The notes below the pieces were generated by a model that was given only the letters and a program-made list of their open reading frames with translations, ran no database searches and was not told where the DNA came from. A stretch of DNA of 64,000 nt from Buttiauxella warmboldiae (lineage in GTDB: Bacteria; Pseudomonadota; Gammaproteobacteria; Enterobacterales; Enterobacteriaceae), in assembly GCF_003818135.1 (NCBI RefSeq), contig NZ_RPOH01000003.1:124001-188000 (forward strand), given 5' to 3'. The translations under genes were made by a program, and so were the position numbers. Shown here piece by piece: positions 53,417 to 63,115 of this stretch; position 1 is the first letter of the stretch; each line of letters starts with the position of its first letter.

Positions 53417-53881
53417 ATGATCTATCTAACCCAACGCCTGGACCACCCCCACCCCATCACCGCCAGCGTGACGCTGCCGATTGACGTGCGGGTGAAAAGC
53501 CGCGCCCGCGTAGCGCTGAGCGACAACCGCGAGGCCGGGCTGATGCTACCGCGTGGTTTGCTGCTGCGCGGCGGGGATCTGCTGACCACCGACGACGGCA
53601 GCGAGGTGATCGAAGTGATCGCAGCAGCAGAGTCCGTCTCTGTGGTGCGCTGCGCCGATCCGTTCCTGCTCGCCCGCGCCTGCTATCACCTGGGCAACCG
53701 CCATGTGCCTTTGCAAATCATGCCTGGTGAACTGCGCTATCACCACGATCACGTTCTCGACGACATGCTGCACCAGTTCGGGCTGGAGGTGACCTTCGCC
53801 AGTCTGCCGTTTGAACCGGAAGCAGGGGCTTATACCAGCGCAGCCCACAACCATAGCCACTCTCACGCTCATTCACATTAA
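53417..53881 (+). CDS. ureE: Urease nickel metallochaperone UreE
   Basis: Dimeric nickel-binding chaperone of 154 residues. The start at 53417 (MIYLTQRLDHPHP) follows GAGGAG by 5 nt; two in-frame starts lie just upstream. The core contains LPRGLLLRGGD and the conserved interface motif LGNRHVPLQI with GELRYHHDHVLDDML, whose histidine binds nickel. The tail is histidine-rich (HNHSHSHAHSH), as in Klebsiella UreE, though shorter. Confidence 0.95.
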   Translation: MIYLTQRLDHPHPITASVTLPIDVRVKSRARVALSDNREAGLMLPRGLLLRGGDLLTTDDGSEVIEVIAAAESVSVVRCADPFLLARACYHLGNRHVPLQIMPGELRYHHDHVLDDMLHQFGLEVTFASLPFEPEAGAYTSAAHNHSHSHAHSH

Positions 53882-53890
53882 GGATTAATC

Positions 53891-54430
53891 ATGCGCAAGT
53901 TCTTCCCCCTGTTACTGCTGGCCTTTTCCGTTCCGGCGCTTGCCCATCCTGGGCACGGTACTGACAGCTTCCAGGCCGGCTTTCTTCACCCTCTGGCCGG
54001 GCTTGATCATCTGCTGATGCTGACCGGTGCAGGCGTGCTCTCCGCGCTGAGCGGCCGCAAGCTGCTGCTGCCGTTGGCGACCCTCGGCATGATGCTGACC
54101 GGTGCCGTGGCGGGTAGCCTGCTCGGCGGCTTTAGCGGCGTGGAAATGCTGATTATCGCCTCGCTGGCGGTCTGCGGCGTGATGATGTTTAAAACCGAAA
54201 ACCGCCTGCTGCTGGCGGTACCTGCCCTGGCGATGTTCCACGGCTGGGCGCACGGCGTGGAGATGTCCGGCCACAGCTTCTGGCTATTCACCAGCGGCTT
54301 TATGTTTGCCAGTGCCATGGTGCTGTGCATCAGTTTCGCGGCAGGATTACTGCTGCGCCGTCACGACCGCCTGCGTAAAACCTTCGGCGGCGGGCTGATT
54401 GTCTCTGCCCTGCTGGCGCTGATGAGCTGA
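53891..54430 (+). CDS. ureJ: HupE/UreJ-family membrane protein, probable nickel permease
   Basis: Integral membrane protein of 179 residues with a cleavable-looking signal segment ([18 protein letters not shown]) and about six further hydrophobic segments. Family motifs are AHPGHG at the mature N terminus, [10 protein letters not shown] near residue 37 and [13 protein letters not shown] near 115, whose histidines and aspartate are thought to bind nickel. It lies inside the urease operon between ureE and ureF, so it most likely supplies nickel. It overlaps ureF by one base. Confidence 0.9.
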   Translation: MRKFFPLLLLAFSVPALAHPGHGTDSFQAGFLHPLAGLDHLLMLTGAGVLSALSGRKLLLPLATLGMMLTGAVAGSLLGGFSGVEMLIIASLAVCGVMMFKTENRLLLAVPALAMFHGWAHGVEMSGHSFWLFTSGFMFASAMVLCISFAAGLLLRRHDRLRKTFGGGLIVSALLALMS

Positions 54431-55104
54431 TGGAGTACTCCCGCCAGTGGCTGCGCCTGATGCAGCTCTCCAGCAGTAGCCTGCCGGTCGGGTCGTTTAC
54501 CTGGTCGCAGGGGCTGGAGTGGGCTGTAGAAGCCGGGTGGGTCACGAACGCCGACGCGTTCAAACGCTGGCAGATCCAGCAGATGGAGCAGAGCTTTTTC
54601 TGCGTCGACCTGCCGCTATTTATTCGCCTGTACCGTGCCTGCGTGCATCAGGATTTGGCGGCAGCAAAACGCTGGACAGCATACCTGCTCGCCTGTCGGG
54701 AAACGCGCGAACTGCGTGATGAAGAACGCAACCGTGGCGCAGCCTTTACTCGCCTGATCAAAAGCTGGGAGCCAGATTGCCCGGCAGAATGGCTACCGCT
54801 GTTTATGCAGAGCCAGCTCTGCGGCATGGCATGGCTCGGCGTGCGGTGGGGCATTGGTGCACGCGAGCTGGCGCTGAGCCTTGGCTACAGCTGGCTTGAG
54901 AGCGCGGTGATGGCGGGCGTCAAGCTGGTGCCGTTTGGGCAGCAGGCAGCGCAGCAGCTGATTATCGACCTGAGCGACCATTTTGCCGCCGGGTTTGAAC
55001 AGACATTTTTACGTGACGACGACACGCTGGGAGCAGCGACGCCGCTGTCCGCCATCGCCTCTGCGCGCCACGAAACACAATATTCACGACTATTCCGTTC
55101 CTGA
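54430..55104 (+). CDS. ureF: Urease accessory protein UreF
   Basis: Helical maturation factor of 224 residues that gates UreG GTPase activity in the UreDFG complex. [25 protein letters not shown] near residues 11-35 is the family hallmark (two shorter parts: SSSLPVGSF and SQGLEWAVE), and the C terminus has [20 protein letters not shown] with the conserved RHE-x-QY-RLF pattern. The start overlaps the ureJ stop (TGATG). Confidence 0.94.
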   Translation: MEYSRQWLRLMQLSSSSLPVGSFTWSQGLEWAVEAGWVTNADAFKRWQIQQMEQSFFCVDLPLFIRLYRACVHQDLAAAKRWTAYLLACRETRELRDEERNRGAAFTRLIKSWEPDCPAEWLPLFMQSQLCGMAWLGVRWGIGARELALSLGYSWLESAVMAGVKLVPFGQQAAQQLIIDLSDHFAAGFEQTFLRDDDTLGAATPLSAIASARHETQYSRLFRS

Positions 55105-55113
55105 GGAGTCAAC

Positions 55114-55731
55114 ATGGCTGATTATAAACACCCCCTGCGCGTTGGCGTGGGCGGCCCGGTAGGATCGGGCAAAACCGCTCTGCTGGAAGCGCTCTGTAAG
55201 GCAATGCGCGATACATATCACCTTGCGGTGGTAACCAACGATATCTACACCAAAGAGGATCAGCGGATCCTGACCGAGGCGGGTGCGCTTGAACCGGAAC
55301 GCATTGTGGGCGTGGAGACGGGCGGTTGCCCGCATACCGCCATCCGCGAAGATGCCTCAATGAACCTGGCAGCAGTGGAAGCGTTAAGCGAGAAGTTCGG
55401 TAATCTGGATCTGATCTTCGTTGAAAGCGGCGGCGACAACCTCAGTGCGACGTTCAGCCCGGAGCTGGCGGATCTGACCATCTACGTTATCGACGTGGCC
55501 GAAGGGGAGAAGATCCCACGCAAGGGCGGGCCGGGGATCACTAAATCTGATTTTCTGGTGATCAATAAAACCGACCTTGCGCCCTACGTCGGTGCTTCGC
55601 TGGAGGTGATGGAGCGCGACACCAACCGCATGCGCGGCGAACGTCCATGGACGTTTACCAACCTGAAAGCGGGTGACGGTTTAGCGACGATTATTGCGTT
55701 TCTGGAAGAGAAAGGGATGCTGCGGGTTTAG
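55114..55731 (+). CDS. ureG: Urease accessory GTPase UreG
   Basis: SIMIBI-class GTPase of 205 residues that provides energy and nickel for urease activation. The P-loop [17 protein letters not shown] lies near residues 10-26, the metal-binding Cys-Pro-His in [17 protein letters not shown] near 66-75, the VESGGDNL motif near 105 and the guanine-specific NKTD near 150. It is the last urease gene; a REP pair follows. Confidence 0.97.
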   Translation: MADYKHPLRVGVGGPVGSGKTALLEALCKAMRDTYHLAVVTNDIYTKEDQRILTEAGALEPERIVGVETGGCPHTAIREDASMNLAAVEALSEKFGNLDLIFVESGGDNLSATFSPELADLTIYVIDVAEGEKIPRKGGPGITKSDFLVINKTDLAPYVGASLEVMERDTNRMRGERPWTFTNLKAGDGLATIIAFLEEKGMLRV

Positions 55732-55741
55732 TGCCGTTTAC

Positions 55742-55811
55742 CGCCGGGTGGCGGCTTCGCCTGGTGCGGCCTACGGTTTTCCAGGCCCGGTAAGCGCAGC
55801 GCCACCGGGCA
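55742..55811. repeat. REP pair (BIME-like) between ureG and tsaD
   Basis: Two facing REP-type palindromic units. 55742-55776 reads CGCCGGGTGGCGGCTTCGCC onward to GGCCTACGG. 55781-55810 is the opposite orientation, ending GCGCCACCGGGC. They resemble E. coli REP sequences (GCCGGATGGCGNNNGCGCCTTATCCGGCCTAC type) and sit between convergent genes. Confidence 0.8.
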
Positions 55812-55817
55812 AAAAAA

Positions 55818-56831
55818 TCACGCCTTCGGCAGCTCAGCCAGCGGCCAGCGTGGGCGCACCGTCACGCTCAGCTCACCCGCCGTTCCGGCTTTCAGCCGAA
55901 TCATGCCCGCGTAGGCAATCATCGCGCCATTATCGGTACAGAATTCAGGACGAGCGTAGAACACTTCACCACGGCGTTTTGCCAGCATCTCAGCCATTCG
56001 CGCTCGCAGTGTGCGGTTGGCGCTCACGCCACCGGCCATCACCAGCCGTTTAAAGCCCGTTTGATCCAGTGCGCGTTTGCATTTGATCATCAGCGTATCA
56101 ACCACCGCATCTTCAAACGCCCGCGCGATATCAGCACGGGTTTGCGCATCGGCTTCATTACCACGAATGGTATTGGCGGCAAATGTTTTCAGGCCAGAGA
56201 AGCTGAAATCAAGCCCAGGACGGTCGGTCATGGGGCGCGGGAACGTAAAGCGCCCTTCAGTGCCCTGCGCCGCCATTTTTGACAGCATTGGGCCGCCCGG
56301 GTAATCGAGCCCCAGTAGTTTGGCTGTCTTATCAAAAGCCTCACCTGCCGCATCATCAATAGACTCGCCAAGCAGCTCGTATTGACCGATACCGGTGACG
56401 CTAATCAGCTGTGTGTGACCACCGGAGACCAGCAGGGCGACAAACGGGAACTCAGGCGGGTTTTCTTCCAGCATCGGGGCCAGTAAATGCCCTTCCATAT
56501 GGTGCACCGGCACCGCAGGAACATCCCAGGCGAACGCCAGTGAACGGCCAATGGTGGCCCCTACCAGCAGCGCCCCTACCAGACCCGGACCTGCGGTATA
56601 GGCCACACCATCAATATCTTGTGCGGTTAATCCTGCCTCTTTCAGCGCCGCCTGAATCAACGGCACGGTTTTGCGCACATGGTCGCGGGAAGCCAGCTCC
56701 GGCACCACGCCGCCATAGTCAGCGTGCAACTTCACCTGACTATACAATTGATTAGCTAACAAACCCTTTTCATCGTCGTAAATGGCGATGCCGGTTTCAT
56801 CACAGGATGTTTCTATACCCAGTACACGCAT
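55818..56831 (-). CDS. tsaD: tRNA threonylcarbamoyladenosine synthase subunit TsaD
   Basis: Essential tRNA-modification enzyme of 337 residues that transfers threonylcarbamoyl to A37 of ANN-decoding tRNAs with TsaB and TsaE. The ASKHA-fold motifs are [16 protein letters not shown] at the N terminus, the metal-binding [11 protein letters not shown] near residue 110, VSGGHTQL near 134 and [15 protein letters not shown] near 266. It is divergent from rpsU. Confidence 0.97.
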   Translation of the reverse strand: MRVLGIETSCDETGIAIYDDEKGLLANQLYSQVKLHADYGGVVPELASRDHVRKTVPLIQAALKEAGLTAQDIDGVAYTAGPGLVGALLVGATIGRSLAFAWDVPAVPVHHMEGHLLAPMLEENPPEFPFVALLVSGGHTQLISVTGIGQYELLGESIDDAAGEAFDKTAKLLGLDYPGGPMLSKMAAQGTEGRFTFPRPMTDRPGLDFSFSGLKTFAANTIRGNEADAQTRADIARAFEDAVVDTLMIKCKRALDQTGFKRLVMAGGVSANRTLRARMAEMLAKRRGEVFYARPEFCTDNGAMIAYAGMIRLKAGTAGELSVTVRPRWPLAELPKA

Positions 56832-56919
56832 GGCGGTCTCTACCTCAAAGTCTTGCGGCGAGTTTAAGCTCCTGAGCGCTTATTGTAAAACTTTGCTCAC
56901 ATACTGGGCGCAGGTGGTG

Positions 56920-56925
56920 TATAAT
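56920..56925 (+). promoter_or_regulatory. -10 element of the rpsU-dnaG-rpoD operon
   Basis: Consensus TATAAT about 150 bp upstream of rpsU, in the tsaD-rpsU divergent region. No strong -35 is at 16-18 bp. The known operon has more than one promoter in E. coli. Confidence 0.5.
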
Positions 56926-57071
56926 CCGCACCCTTGGAAGATTCCGGCCTTAAAAGCCAGGTTTCTGGTTGTCCGGTGCTTTACAAAGCAGCAGTAGTTG
57001 CAGTAAAATTCCGCACCATTTTGAAATAGCTGACGCCTCAGTCAGCGGCAAACCGAATTTATCAAAGGTGA

Positions 57072-57293
<222 letters not shown>

Positions 57294-57341
57294 TATCCTG
57301 GGGGTTTACGCCTCCGGAACAGACCAGTAGTAGTTGTAAAG

Positions 57342-57375
57342 GCCGTGCTTCCGAAAGGAATGCGCGGCTTATTTT
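57342..57375 (+). terminator. Partial terminator between rpsU and dnaG
   Basis: GCCGTGCTTCC (57342-57352) pairs with GGAATGCGCGGC (57357-57368) around GAAA, followed by TTATTTT. The same hairpin is known in E. coli, where it lowers dnaG expression relative to rpsU. Confidence 0.85.
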
Positions 57376-57459
57376 CGTTCATCAACTGACATACTTCCTT
57401 CTCTTTCACCATGCCGCAGTTTCGCAAACCTGAAAGAAAGCGAGTACCAAACGGGGCCT

Positions 57460-59205
57460 ATGGCTGGACGAATTCCACGTGTTTTCATCAATGACTTGCT
57501 GGCTCGCACCGACATCGTCGATCTGATCGATGCGCGTGTTAAGCTTAAAAAGCAGGGCAAGAACTATCATGCGTGCTGTCCGTTCCATAACGAAAAAACC
57601 CCCTCTTTCACCGTAAACGGTGAAAAACAGTTTTACCATTGCTTCGGCTGTGGGGCACACGGCAATGCCATCGATTTTTTAATGAACTATGACAAGCTTG
57701 AGTTTGTCGAAAGCGTTGAAGAACTGTCGGCAATGCACAATCTTGAAGTGCCTTACGAAGTCGGTAGCGGACCAAGCCAGATTGAGCGTCATCAACGGCA
57801 AAGTCTGTATCAATTGATGGATGGCCTGAACGCCTTTTATCAGCAATCCCTGGCTCAGCAATCGGCTGAATCTGCACGCCAGTATCTGACGCGGCGTGGT
57901 TTAAGCAGCGAGGTTATTCAACACTTCGCCATCGGCTACGCCCCTCCCGGCTGGGATAACGTCTTAAAACGTTTTGGTGGCAATAGCGAAAACCGTCAGG
58001 CTCTGACGGATGCGGGCATGTTGGTCACCAACGAGCAGGGTCGCAGTTACGACCGCTTCCGCGAAAGGGTGATGTTCCCCATCCGCGATAAGCGAGGCCG
58101 GGTAATTGGTTTTGGTGGCCGTGTGCTGGGCGATGGCCAGCCAAAGTATCTGAACTCCCCGGAAACCGATATTTTCCATAAAGGCCGCCAGCTGTATGGC
58201 CTGTATGAAGCGCAACAAAGCCAGCCGGAACCGGCGCGCTTGTTGGTGGTAGAAGGTTACATGGATGTAGTGGCGCTGGCGCAATACGGCATTTCCTACG
58301 CCGTGGCCTCGCTGGGTACCTCAACCACCGCCGACCATATTCAGCTGCTGTTCCGCGTCACGGATACCGTTGTCTGTTGTTATGACGGGGATCGCGCAGG
58401 ACGAGACGCTGCATGGCGTGCTCTGGAAACTGCGCTACCTTATATGACGGACGGACGTCAGCTGCGCTTTATGTTCCTGCCGGACGGTGAAGACCCCGAC
58501 ACGCTGGTGCGTAAAGAAGGAAAAGAAGCATTCGAAGCACGCATGGAACATGCCCTGCCGCTTTCGACGTTTCTGTTTAACAGCCTGATGCCGCAGGTCG
58601 ATTTAAGTTCACCTGACGGTCGTGCGCGACTGAGCACCCTTGCGCTGCCCCTGATTAGTCAGGTACCTGGTGAAACGCTGCGTATTTATCTGCGCCAGGA
58701 GCTGGGTAACAAACTGGGCATTCTGGACGATAGCCAGCTTGAAAAGCTGATGCCAAAGCTTGCGGAAAACAGTACGCCGCGTCCCGCTCCGCAGCTAAAA
58801 CGCACAACCATGCGTATACTGATAGGACTGCTGGTACAAAATCCAGAGCTGGCACCCGGTGTGCCGCCGCTTAGCGGTCTGGAAGAGGCGAAGTTGCCAG
58901 GATTAAAACTGTTTATCGACCTGGTAAACACCTGCCTGGCGCAACCTGGTTTAACCACCGGGCAGCTTTTAGAGCTCTATCGCGGCACAAATGAGGCCGC
59001 CACCCTTGAAAAACTCTCTTCATGGGACGATATAGCAGATAAGGACATTGCAGAAAAAACGTTCAACGACGCACTTGAACATATGTTTGATTCGGTGCTG
59101 GAGTTAAGGTTTGAAGAATTGATGGCACGTTCCAGAACGACGGGGCTTACCCCTGCGGAACGTGAGGAAGTCCGCGTGATAACGCAATCACGCGCGAAAA
59201 AGTAA
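57460..59205 (+). CDS. dnaG: DNA primase
   Basis: Replication primase of 581 residues that makes RNA primers at the fork with DnaB. The N-terminal CHC2 zinc finger shows [12 protein letters not shown] near residue 39 and [12 protein letters not shown] near 57. The TOPRIM RNA-polymerase core has [17 protein letters not shown] near 263 and DGDRAG near 309. The C-terminal helicase-binding domain follows to the end (about 430-581). Its upstream neighbour terminator and weak start site fit its low level. Confidence 0.98.
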   Translation: MAGRIPRVFINDLLARTDIVDLIDARVKLKKQGKNYHACCPFHNEKTPSFTVNGEKQFYHCFGCGAHGNAIDFLMNYDKLEFVESVEELSAMHNLEVPYEVGSGPSQIERHQRQSLYQLMDGLNAFYQQSLAQQSAESARQYLTRRGLSSEVIQHFAIGYAPPGWDNVLKRFGGNSENRQALTDAGMLVTNEQGRSYDRFRERVMFPIRDKRGRVIGFGGRVLGDGQPKYLNSPETDIFHKGRQLYGLYEAQQSQPEPARLLVVEGYMDVVALAQYGISYAVASLGTSTTADHIQLLFRVTDTVVCCYDGDRAGRDAAWRALETALPYMTDGRQLRFMFLPDGEDPDTLVRKEGKEAFEARMEHALPLSTFLFNSLMPQVDLSSPDGRARLSTLALPLISQVPGETLRIYLRQELGNKLGILDDSQLEKLMPKLAENSTPRPAPQLKRTTMRILIGLLVQNPELAPGVPPLSGLEEAKLPGLKLFIDLVNTCLAQPGLTTGQLLELYRGTNEAATLEKLSSWDDIADKDIAEKTFNDALEHMFDSVLELRFEELMARSRTTGLTPAEREEVRVITQSRAKK

Positions 59206-59359
59206 TTACTATCGGCTTAACTGCCGAACATTAGTCGGGTCAAACCCGAACGCCGCAAGGATGGGCAGCGGCAATAAAATAAGTCAGCCCTCGTTACGTT
59301 ATTGTTGGCGGTTTCGCCGACCGACACCAACCCTAATACTGAAGTGTGGATACCGTCTT

Positions 59360-61198
59360 ATGGAGCAAAACCCGCAGTCACAGCTAAAACTTCTTGTTAC
59401 CAAAGGCAAGGAGCAAGGCTATCTGACCTATGCCGAGGTCAATGACCATCTGCCGGAAGATATCGTCGACTCCGATCAGATCGAAGACATCATCCAAATG
59501 ATCAATGACATGGGCATTCAGGTGATGGAAGAAGCACCTGACGCCGATGACCTGTTGCTTGCTGAAAACTCAAACAACACGGACGAAGATGCGGAAGAAG
59601 CCGCCGCTCAAGTCCTGTCCAGCGTAGAATCTGAAATTGGGCGCACCACTGACCCGGTTCGCATGTATATGCGTGAAATGGGTACCGTTGAGCTGTTAAC
59701 CCGTGAGGGTGAAATCGATATCGCTAAGCGTATCGAAGACGGTATCAACCAGGTGCAGTGCTCCGTTGCTGAATATCCGGAAGCGATCACTTACCTGCTT
59801 GAACAGTACGACCGCGTAGAAGCAGAACAAGCACGTCTGTCTGATTTGATCATCGGCTTTGTTGACCCGAATGCTGAAGAAGACCTTGCCCCTACCGCCA
59901 CTCACATTGGTTCTGAGCTAACCAGCGAAGAAAACACTAATAGTGACGATGAGGAAGAAGACGAAGAAGAAGCTGACGATGACAACAGCATCGACCCAGA
60001 GCTTGCCCGTGAGAAATTTGGCGAACTGCGCACGCAGTACGAACGCACTCGCGACACGATCAAAGCGAAAGGCCGTGCACATGCTGATGCTGCCGCTGAG
60101 ATTCAGCAGCTGTCAGAAGTCTTCAAACAGTTCCGCCTGGTGCCGAAGCAGTTCGACTACCTGGTAAACAGCATGCGCGTCATGATGGACCGTGTTCGTA
60201 CGCAAGAACGCCTCATCATGAGATTGTGTGTTGAACAGTGCAAAATGCCGAAGAAAAACTTCATCACCCTGTTCACCGGCAACGAAACCAGCGAAACCTG
60301 GTTCAACGCGGCTATCGCCATGAACAAACCGTGGTCTGAGAAACTGCATGACGTTGCGGACGACGTGCATCGTAGCCTGCAGAAACTGCAGCAGATTGAA
60401 GAAGAAACCGGCCTGACCATTGAGCAGGTTAAAGATATCAACCGTCGTATGTCTATCGGGGAAGCGAAAGCGCGCCGTGCGAAGAAAGAGATGGTTGAAG
60501 CAAACTTACGTCTGGTAATTTCTATCGCTAAGAAATACACCAACCGTGGTCTGCAATTCCTCGACCTGATTCAGGAAGGTAACATCGGCCTGATGAAAGC
60601 AGTTGATAAGTTTGAATACCGCCGTGGTTATAAGTTCTCAACTTATGCAACATGGTGGATCCGTCAGGCTATCACTCGCTCCATCGCCGACCAGGCGCGT
60701 ACCATCCGTATCCCGGTGCATATGATTGAGACTATCAACAAACTCAACCGTATTTCGCGCCAGATGCTGCAAGAGATGGGCCGCGAGCCGACGCCAGAAG
60801 AGTTAGCAGAACGTATGCTGATGCCGGAAGACAAGATCCGTAAAGTGCTGAAAATCGCTAAAGAGCCAATCTCCATGGAAACGCCTATCGGCGACGATGA
60901 AGATTCGCATCTGGGTGATTTCATCGAGGATACTACCCTCGAGCTGCCGCTGGACTCTGCAACTTCTGAAAGCCTGCGTAATGCAACGCATGACGTTCTG
61001 GCTGGCCTGACCGCGCGTGAAGCAAAAGTCCTGCGTATGCGTTTCGGTATTGATATGAACACCGACCACACGCTGGAAGAAGTGGGTAAACAGTTTGACG
61101 TTACCCGCGAACGTATCCGTCAGATCGAAGCGAAGGCACTGCGTAAACTGCGCCACCCAAGCCGTTCTGAAGTTCTGCGTAGCTTCCTGGACGACTAA
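59360..61198 (+). CDS. rpoD: RNA polymerase sigma-70
   Basis: Housekeeping sigma factor of 612 residues from the ATG at 59360 ([20 protein letters not shown]); an upstream frame opening to 59261 is not part of the gene. It has region 1.1, region 1.2 ([11 protein letters not shown]), a strongly acidic insertion in the non-conserved region ([12 protein letters not shown] near 190-200), region 2 ([20 protein letters not shown] and [15 protein letters not shown]), region 3 and region 4 ([20 protein letters not shown]). Confidence 0.98.
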   Translation: MEQNPQSQLKLLVTKGKEQGYLTYAEVNDHLPEDIVDSDQIEDIIQMINDMGIQVMEEAPDADDLLLAENSNNTDEDAEEAAAQVLSSVESEIGRTTDPVRMYMREMGTVELLTREGEIDIAKRIEDGINQVQCSVAEYPEAITYLLEQYDRVEAEQARLSDLIIGFVDPNAEEDLAPTATHIGSELTSEENTNSDDEEEDEEEADDDNSIDPELAREKFGELRTQYERTRDTIKAKGRAHADAAAEIQQLSEVFKQFRLVPKQFDYLVNSMRVMMDRVRTQERLIMRLCVEQCKMPKKNFITLFTGNETSETWFNAAIAMNKPWSEKLHDVADDVHRSLQKLQQIEEETGLTIEQVKDINRRMSIGEAKARRAKKEMVEANLRLVISIAKKYTNRGLQFLDLIQEGNIGLMKAVDKFEYRRGYKFSTYATWWIRQAITRSIADQARTIRIPVHMIETINKLNRISRQMLQEMGREPTPEELAERMLMPEDKIRKVLKIAKEPISMETPIGDDEDSHLGDFIEDTTLELPLDSATSESLRNATHDVLAGLTAREAKVLRMRFGIDMNTDHTLEEVGKQFDVTRERIRQIEAKALRKLRHPSRSEVLRSFLDD

Positions 61199-61215
61199 TT
61201 ACACATCGCTCCCTC

Positions 61216-61242
61216 AAAAGCCCTCTTCGCGAGGGCTTTTTT
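61216..61242 (+). terminator. Terminator of rpoD
   Basis: AGCCCTC (61219-61225) pairs with GAGGGCT (61231-61237) around a UUCG-containing loop, followed by a run of T. Confidence 0.9.
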
Positions 61243-61368
61243 GTCTGCATACCCAGGCATTATAGCCAGCCCCAATATCAGAGCTGAAAATTATAACAGT
61301 TTGATTAGACTTTGATTATAAAACCAGCAGATGCTACACAATCACTGGATTGAAGCTCTGAGTTACAT

Positions 61369-61374
61369 TATAAT
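61369..61374 (+). promoter_or_regulatory. -10 element of the ileX tRNA gene
   Basis: TATAAT followed by a GC-rich discriminator (CCTGCGCC), ten nucleotides before the mature tRNA 5' end. A GC-rich discriminator is typical of stringently controlled stable-RNA promoters. The -35 is not obvious. Confidence 0.6.
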
Positions 61375-61384
61375 CCTGCGCCAC

Positions 61385-61460
61385 GGCCCCTTAGCTCAGT
61401 GGTTAGAGCAGGCGACTCATAATCGCTTGGTCGCTGGTTCAAGTCCAGCAGGGGCCACCA
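61385..61460 (+). tRNA. ileX: tRNA-Ile2 (CAU, lysidine type), ileX
   Basis: A 76-nt cloverleaf with acceptor arms GGCCCCT and AGGGGCC, encoded CCA, a D-arm around AGCTCAGTGGTTAGAGC, an anticodon loop CTCATAA giving anticodon CAU, and a T-loop GGTTCAAGTCC. The sequence and the position after rpoD are those of E. coli ileX, whose C34 is converted to lysidine by TilS so that it reads AUA as isoleucine rather than AUG. Confidence 0.9.
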
Positions 61461-61468
61461 AATAAAAC

Positions 61469-61505
61469 AAGGACCTGGATAAGAAATTATCCAGGTCCTT
61501 TTTGT
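61469..61505 (+). terminator. Terminator after ileX
   Basis: Long perfect stem of about 14 bp (AAGGACCTGGATAA pairing with TTATCCAGGTCCTT), followed by a T-run, directly after the tRNA. Confidence 0.9.
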
Positions 61506-61591
61506 TTGCGTTAAATTAAAATCAGGTAACATTTTTGCTTCACACCCGAAATCTCAGCTTTTACCCTGAGAAATATGACAAGGGCTTGCTC

Positions 61592-61750
61592 ATGGGAAAA
61601 CAATCTACCCAATCTCAGGTTACAAAAGCTCAGATTTATCGCTCTGTCGCCAGCTCTACCGCTATCGAAACGGGTGTTTCTGTGCAAAAAATTGAGCAGC
61701 AGCTCAAACAAAATCAAGCACAGGCGAAAGCTGTTGGCCTTGCCCGTTAG
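61592..61750 (+). CDS. Hypothetical 52-residue protein
   Basis: Short open frame starting MGKQSTQSQVTKAQIYRSVA and ending AKAVGLAR. It is hydrophilic, rich in Gln, Ser and Lys, with an amphipathic middle (VSVQKIEQQLKQNQAQ) that could form a helix or short coiled coil. A purine-rich AAGGG lies about 10 nt upstream of the ATG at 61592. I do not recognise a family. It sits just after the ileX tRNA, where accessory DNA is common. Confidence 0.55.
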   Translation: MGKQSTQSQVTKAQIYRSVASSTAIETGVSVQKIEQQLKQNQAQAKAVGLAR

Positions 61751-62083
61751 CTGCATCATGGGGCTATAGTTCTCTGATTCGCGCCTGTATTACCTTGAAG
61801 TAAAACGCCTTGTGCTCATCCCATAAGCTGTAATCCAGTCAGCCTTCCCCGCCGTGAATAACCTTAGTCATGAATGAGTGACATGCCCACGCCTTTCCCT
61901 AAATGCTAAACAACATGTTCCATGATTAACTGTGGTTACGATGCCCGATTAAGCCTCTCTCCACCATTACACGAAACTGAAGCCTGCTGCCATATGAGGA
62001 AAATTTGCAGCCTGGTTACTACCGTTTAAGAATCCACTCCTCATGCCGCTTTACTATTAGGATCAATAATTAATGGAAGAATA
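61751..62083. other. 333-bp intergenic stretch with no gene seen
   Basis: No open frame, tRNA or clear hairpin terminator was found between the 52-codon gene and the Bor-like gene. It is AT-richer than the rpoD side. The promoter of the Bor-like gene probably lies in the right half; GGATC, a weak AGGA and an ATG-proximal GAAGA are the only start-site signals seen. Confidence 0.5.
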
Positions 62084-62374
62084 ATGAAAACAACGCTTAC
62101 CGGTATCATAGCCGCGCTACTGCTAGCCGGCTGTGCGCAACAAACCTTTATGATTAATAGCGGTGTAACACTGACCCCTCGTCAAACGCTGACTCAGCAC
62201 TTTTTCCTGCATGGCATCGCTCAACAGAAAACCATAGATGCGGCCGCAGTATGCGGTTCAGCAAATAAGGTTGCAAAGGTGGAAGTAAAACAAACTATGC
62301 TCAACGCACTGGCATCAACCTTCACAATGGGTTTATACAGCCCACGCGAAGCGAAAATCTACTGCCTCAACTAA
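62084..62374 (+). CDS. Bor/Iss-family lipoprotein
   Basis: Small outer-envelope lipoprotein of 96 residues. The signal and lipobox MKTTLTGIIAALLLAGC put the lipidated Cys at residue 17. The mature part follows the phage lambda Bor pattern: CAQQTF, LTQHFFLHGIAQQKTIDAA, VCGSANKVAKVE and GLYSPREAKIYC. Lambda Bor and the related Iss are linked to serum survival, and chromosomal copies are often PhoPQ-controlled. Here it stands alone, not in a prophage, and faces a second small lipoprotein gene. Confidence 0.85.
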   Translation: MKTTLTGIIAALLLAGCAQQTFMINSGVTLTPRQTLTQHFFLHGIAQQKTIDAAAVCGSANKVAKVEVKQTMLNALASTFTMGLYSPREAKIYCLN

Positions 62375-62399
62375 TCATCTATCAACTGGCCGCAGCCAT

Positions 62400-62837
62400 T
62401 TATGGGCAGGTATAACTAAATGGACCACGTGGGCAGGGCCGCATTATGGCGTTAATCTGCATTGGATATATTTTGTACATCCCGCCATTAAATGGATCTA
62501 TTAGTAGCCAGCCCGGTATACCGAAGGTGATCAAATTTCCGAAAGTGTACCAACCGTTCAGTCGCGACTGTAATGGCACTATGGTGGGGTAGTGGTTCGC
62601 ATCCAGGAAGGTGACGGTGTAGGAGAGCTTGCCAAAGTAGCTGCCGTCAGCCTTTGGCAATGTGATGTATTGCGGCGTGATTCCACGAGCTGCGATCGTT
62701 CCATGGTTATCAGAGATAACAAAGTTTGCCCCCGTAGGTTTACTCTCAATATACAGAGTCTGCGCCTGTTCACCCACGATGCTGGCGCAGCCGCTTATTA
62801 GCAGAGATGCTACAAGAAGTGACAATATTTTTGCCAT
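62400..62837 (-). CDS. PEGA-like small lipoprotein, function unknown
   Basis: Lipoprotein of 145 residues from the ATG at 62837 (MAKILSLLVASLLISGCASI), with the lipidated Cys near residue 17. QTLYIESKPTGANFVISDNHG resembles the opening of a PEGA-type surface beta domain if split as YIESKPTGANFVI; the later GWYTFGNLITFG and LLIDPFNGGMYKIYP match a widespread small-lipoprotein family with a GN...ID..(T/N)G..Y tail. The C terminus adds four residues around two cysteines. It converges with the Bor-like gene, 25 bp away. Confidence 0.75.
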   Translation of the reverse strand: MAKILSLLVASLLISGCASIVGEQAQTLYIESKPTGANFVISDNHGTIAARGITPQYITLPKADGSYFGKLSYTVTFLDANHYPTIVPLQSRLNGWYTFGNLITFGIPGWLLIDPFNGGMYKIYPMQINAIMRPCPRGPFSYTCP

Positions 62838-63115
62838 TTTCTGTTTTCCTTTCAAAACTATGTCTGTCTGTAAAGCGACTGCTGTTGCCCAAAGATTAAA
62901 TAGAAGCATTCTGTAACGGCTCCGTCACACCGCCCTCTTCAATGGCTGTTAATTAAAAAATAAACAGCCATTTCTCATCACCACACGACAACTTCAGTGA
63001 CGCTTGCCAAATTTATGAAAATTTTTTGCCTACCCTTTGCAGGAAATTATACTTCGCGCCGATAAATTCTAGTATGGTAGTAAATAAGCACACAACCTAA
63101 ATGGAGACGATATAA

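Noticed and set aside
55742-55811. Possible CRISPR-like repeat array
   Set aside because: Only two facing palindromic units with no spacer series; fits a REP pair.
62013-62028. PhoP-box-like TGGTTA..CGTTTA upstream of the Bor-like gene
   Set aside because: The two half-sites are 10 bp apart rather than 11 and the first is imperfect; too weak to list as a site even though Bor-family genes can be PhoP-controlled.
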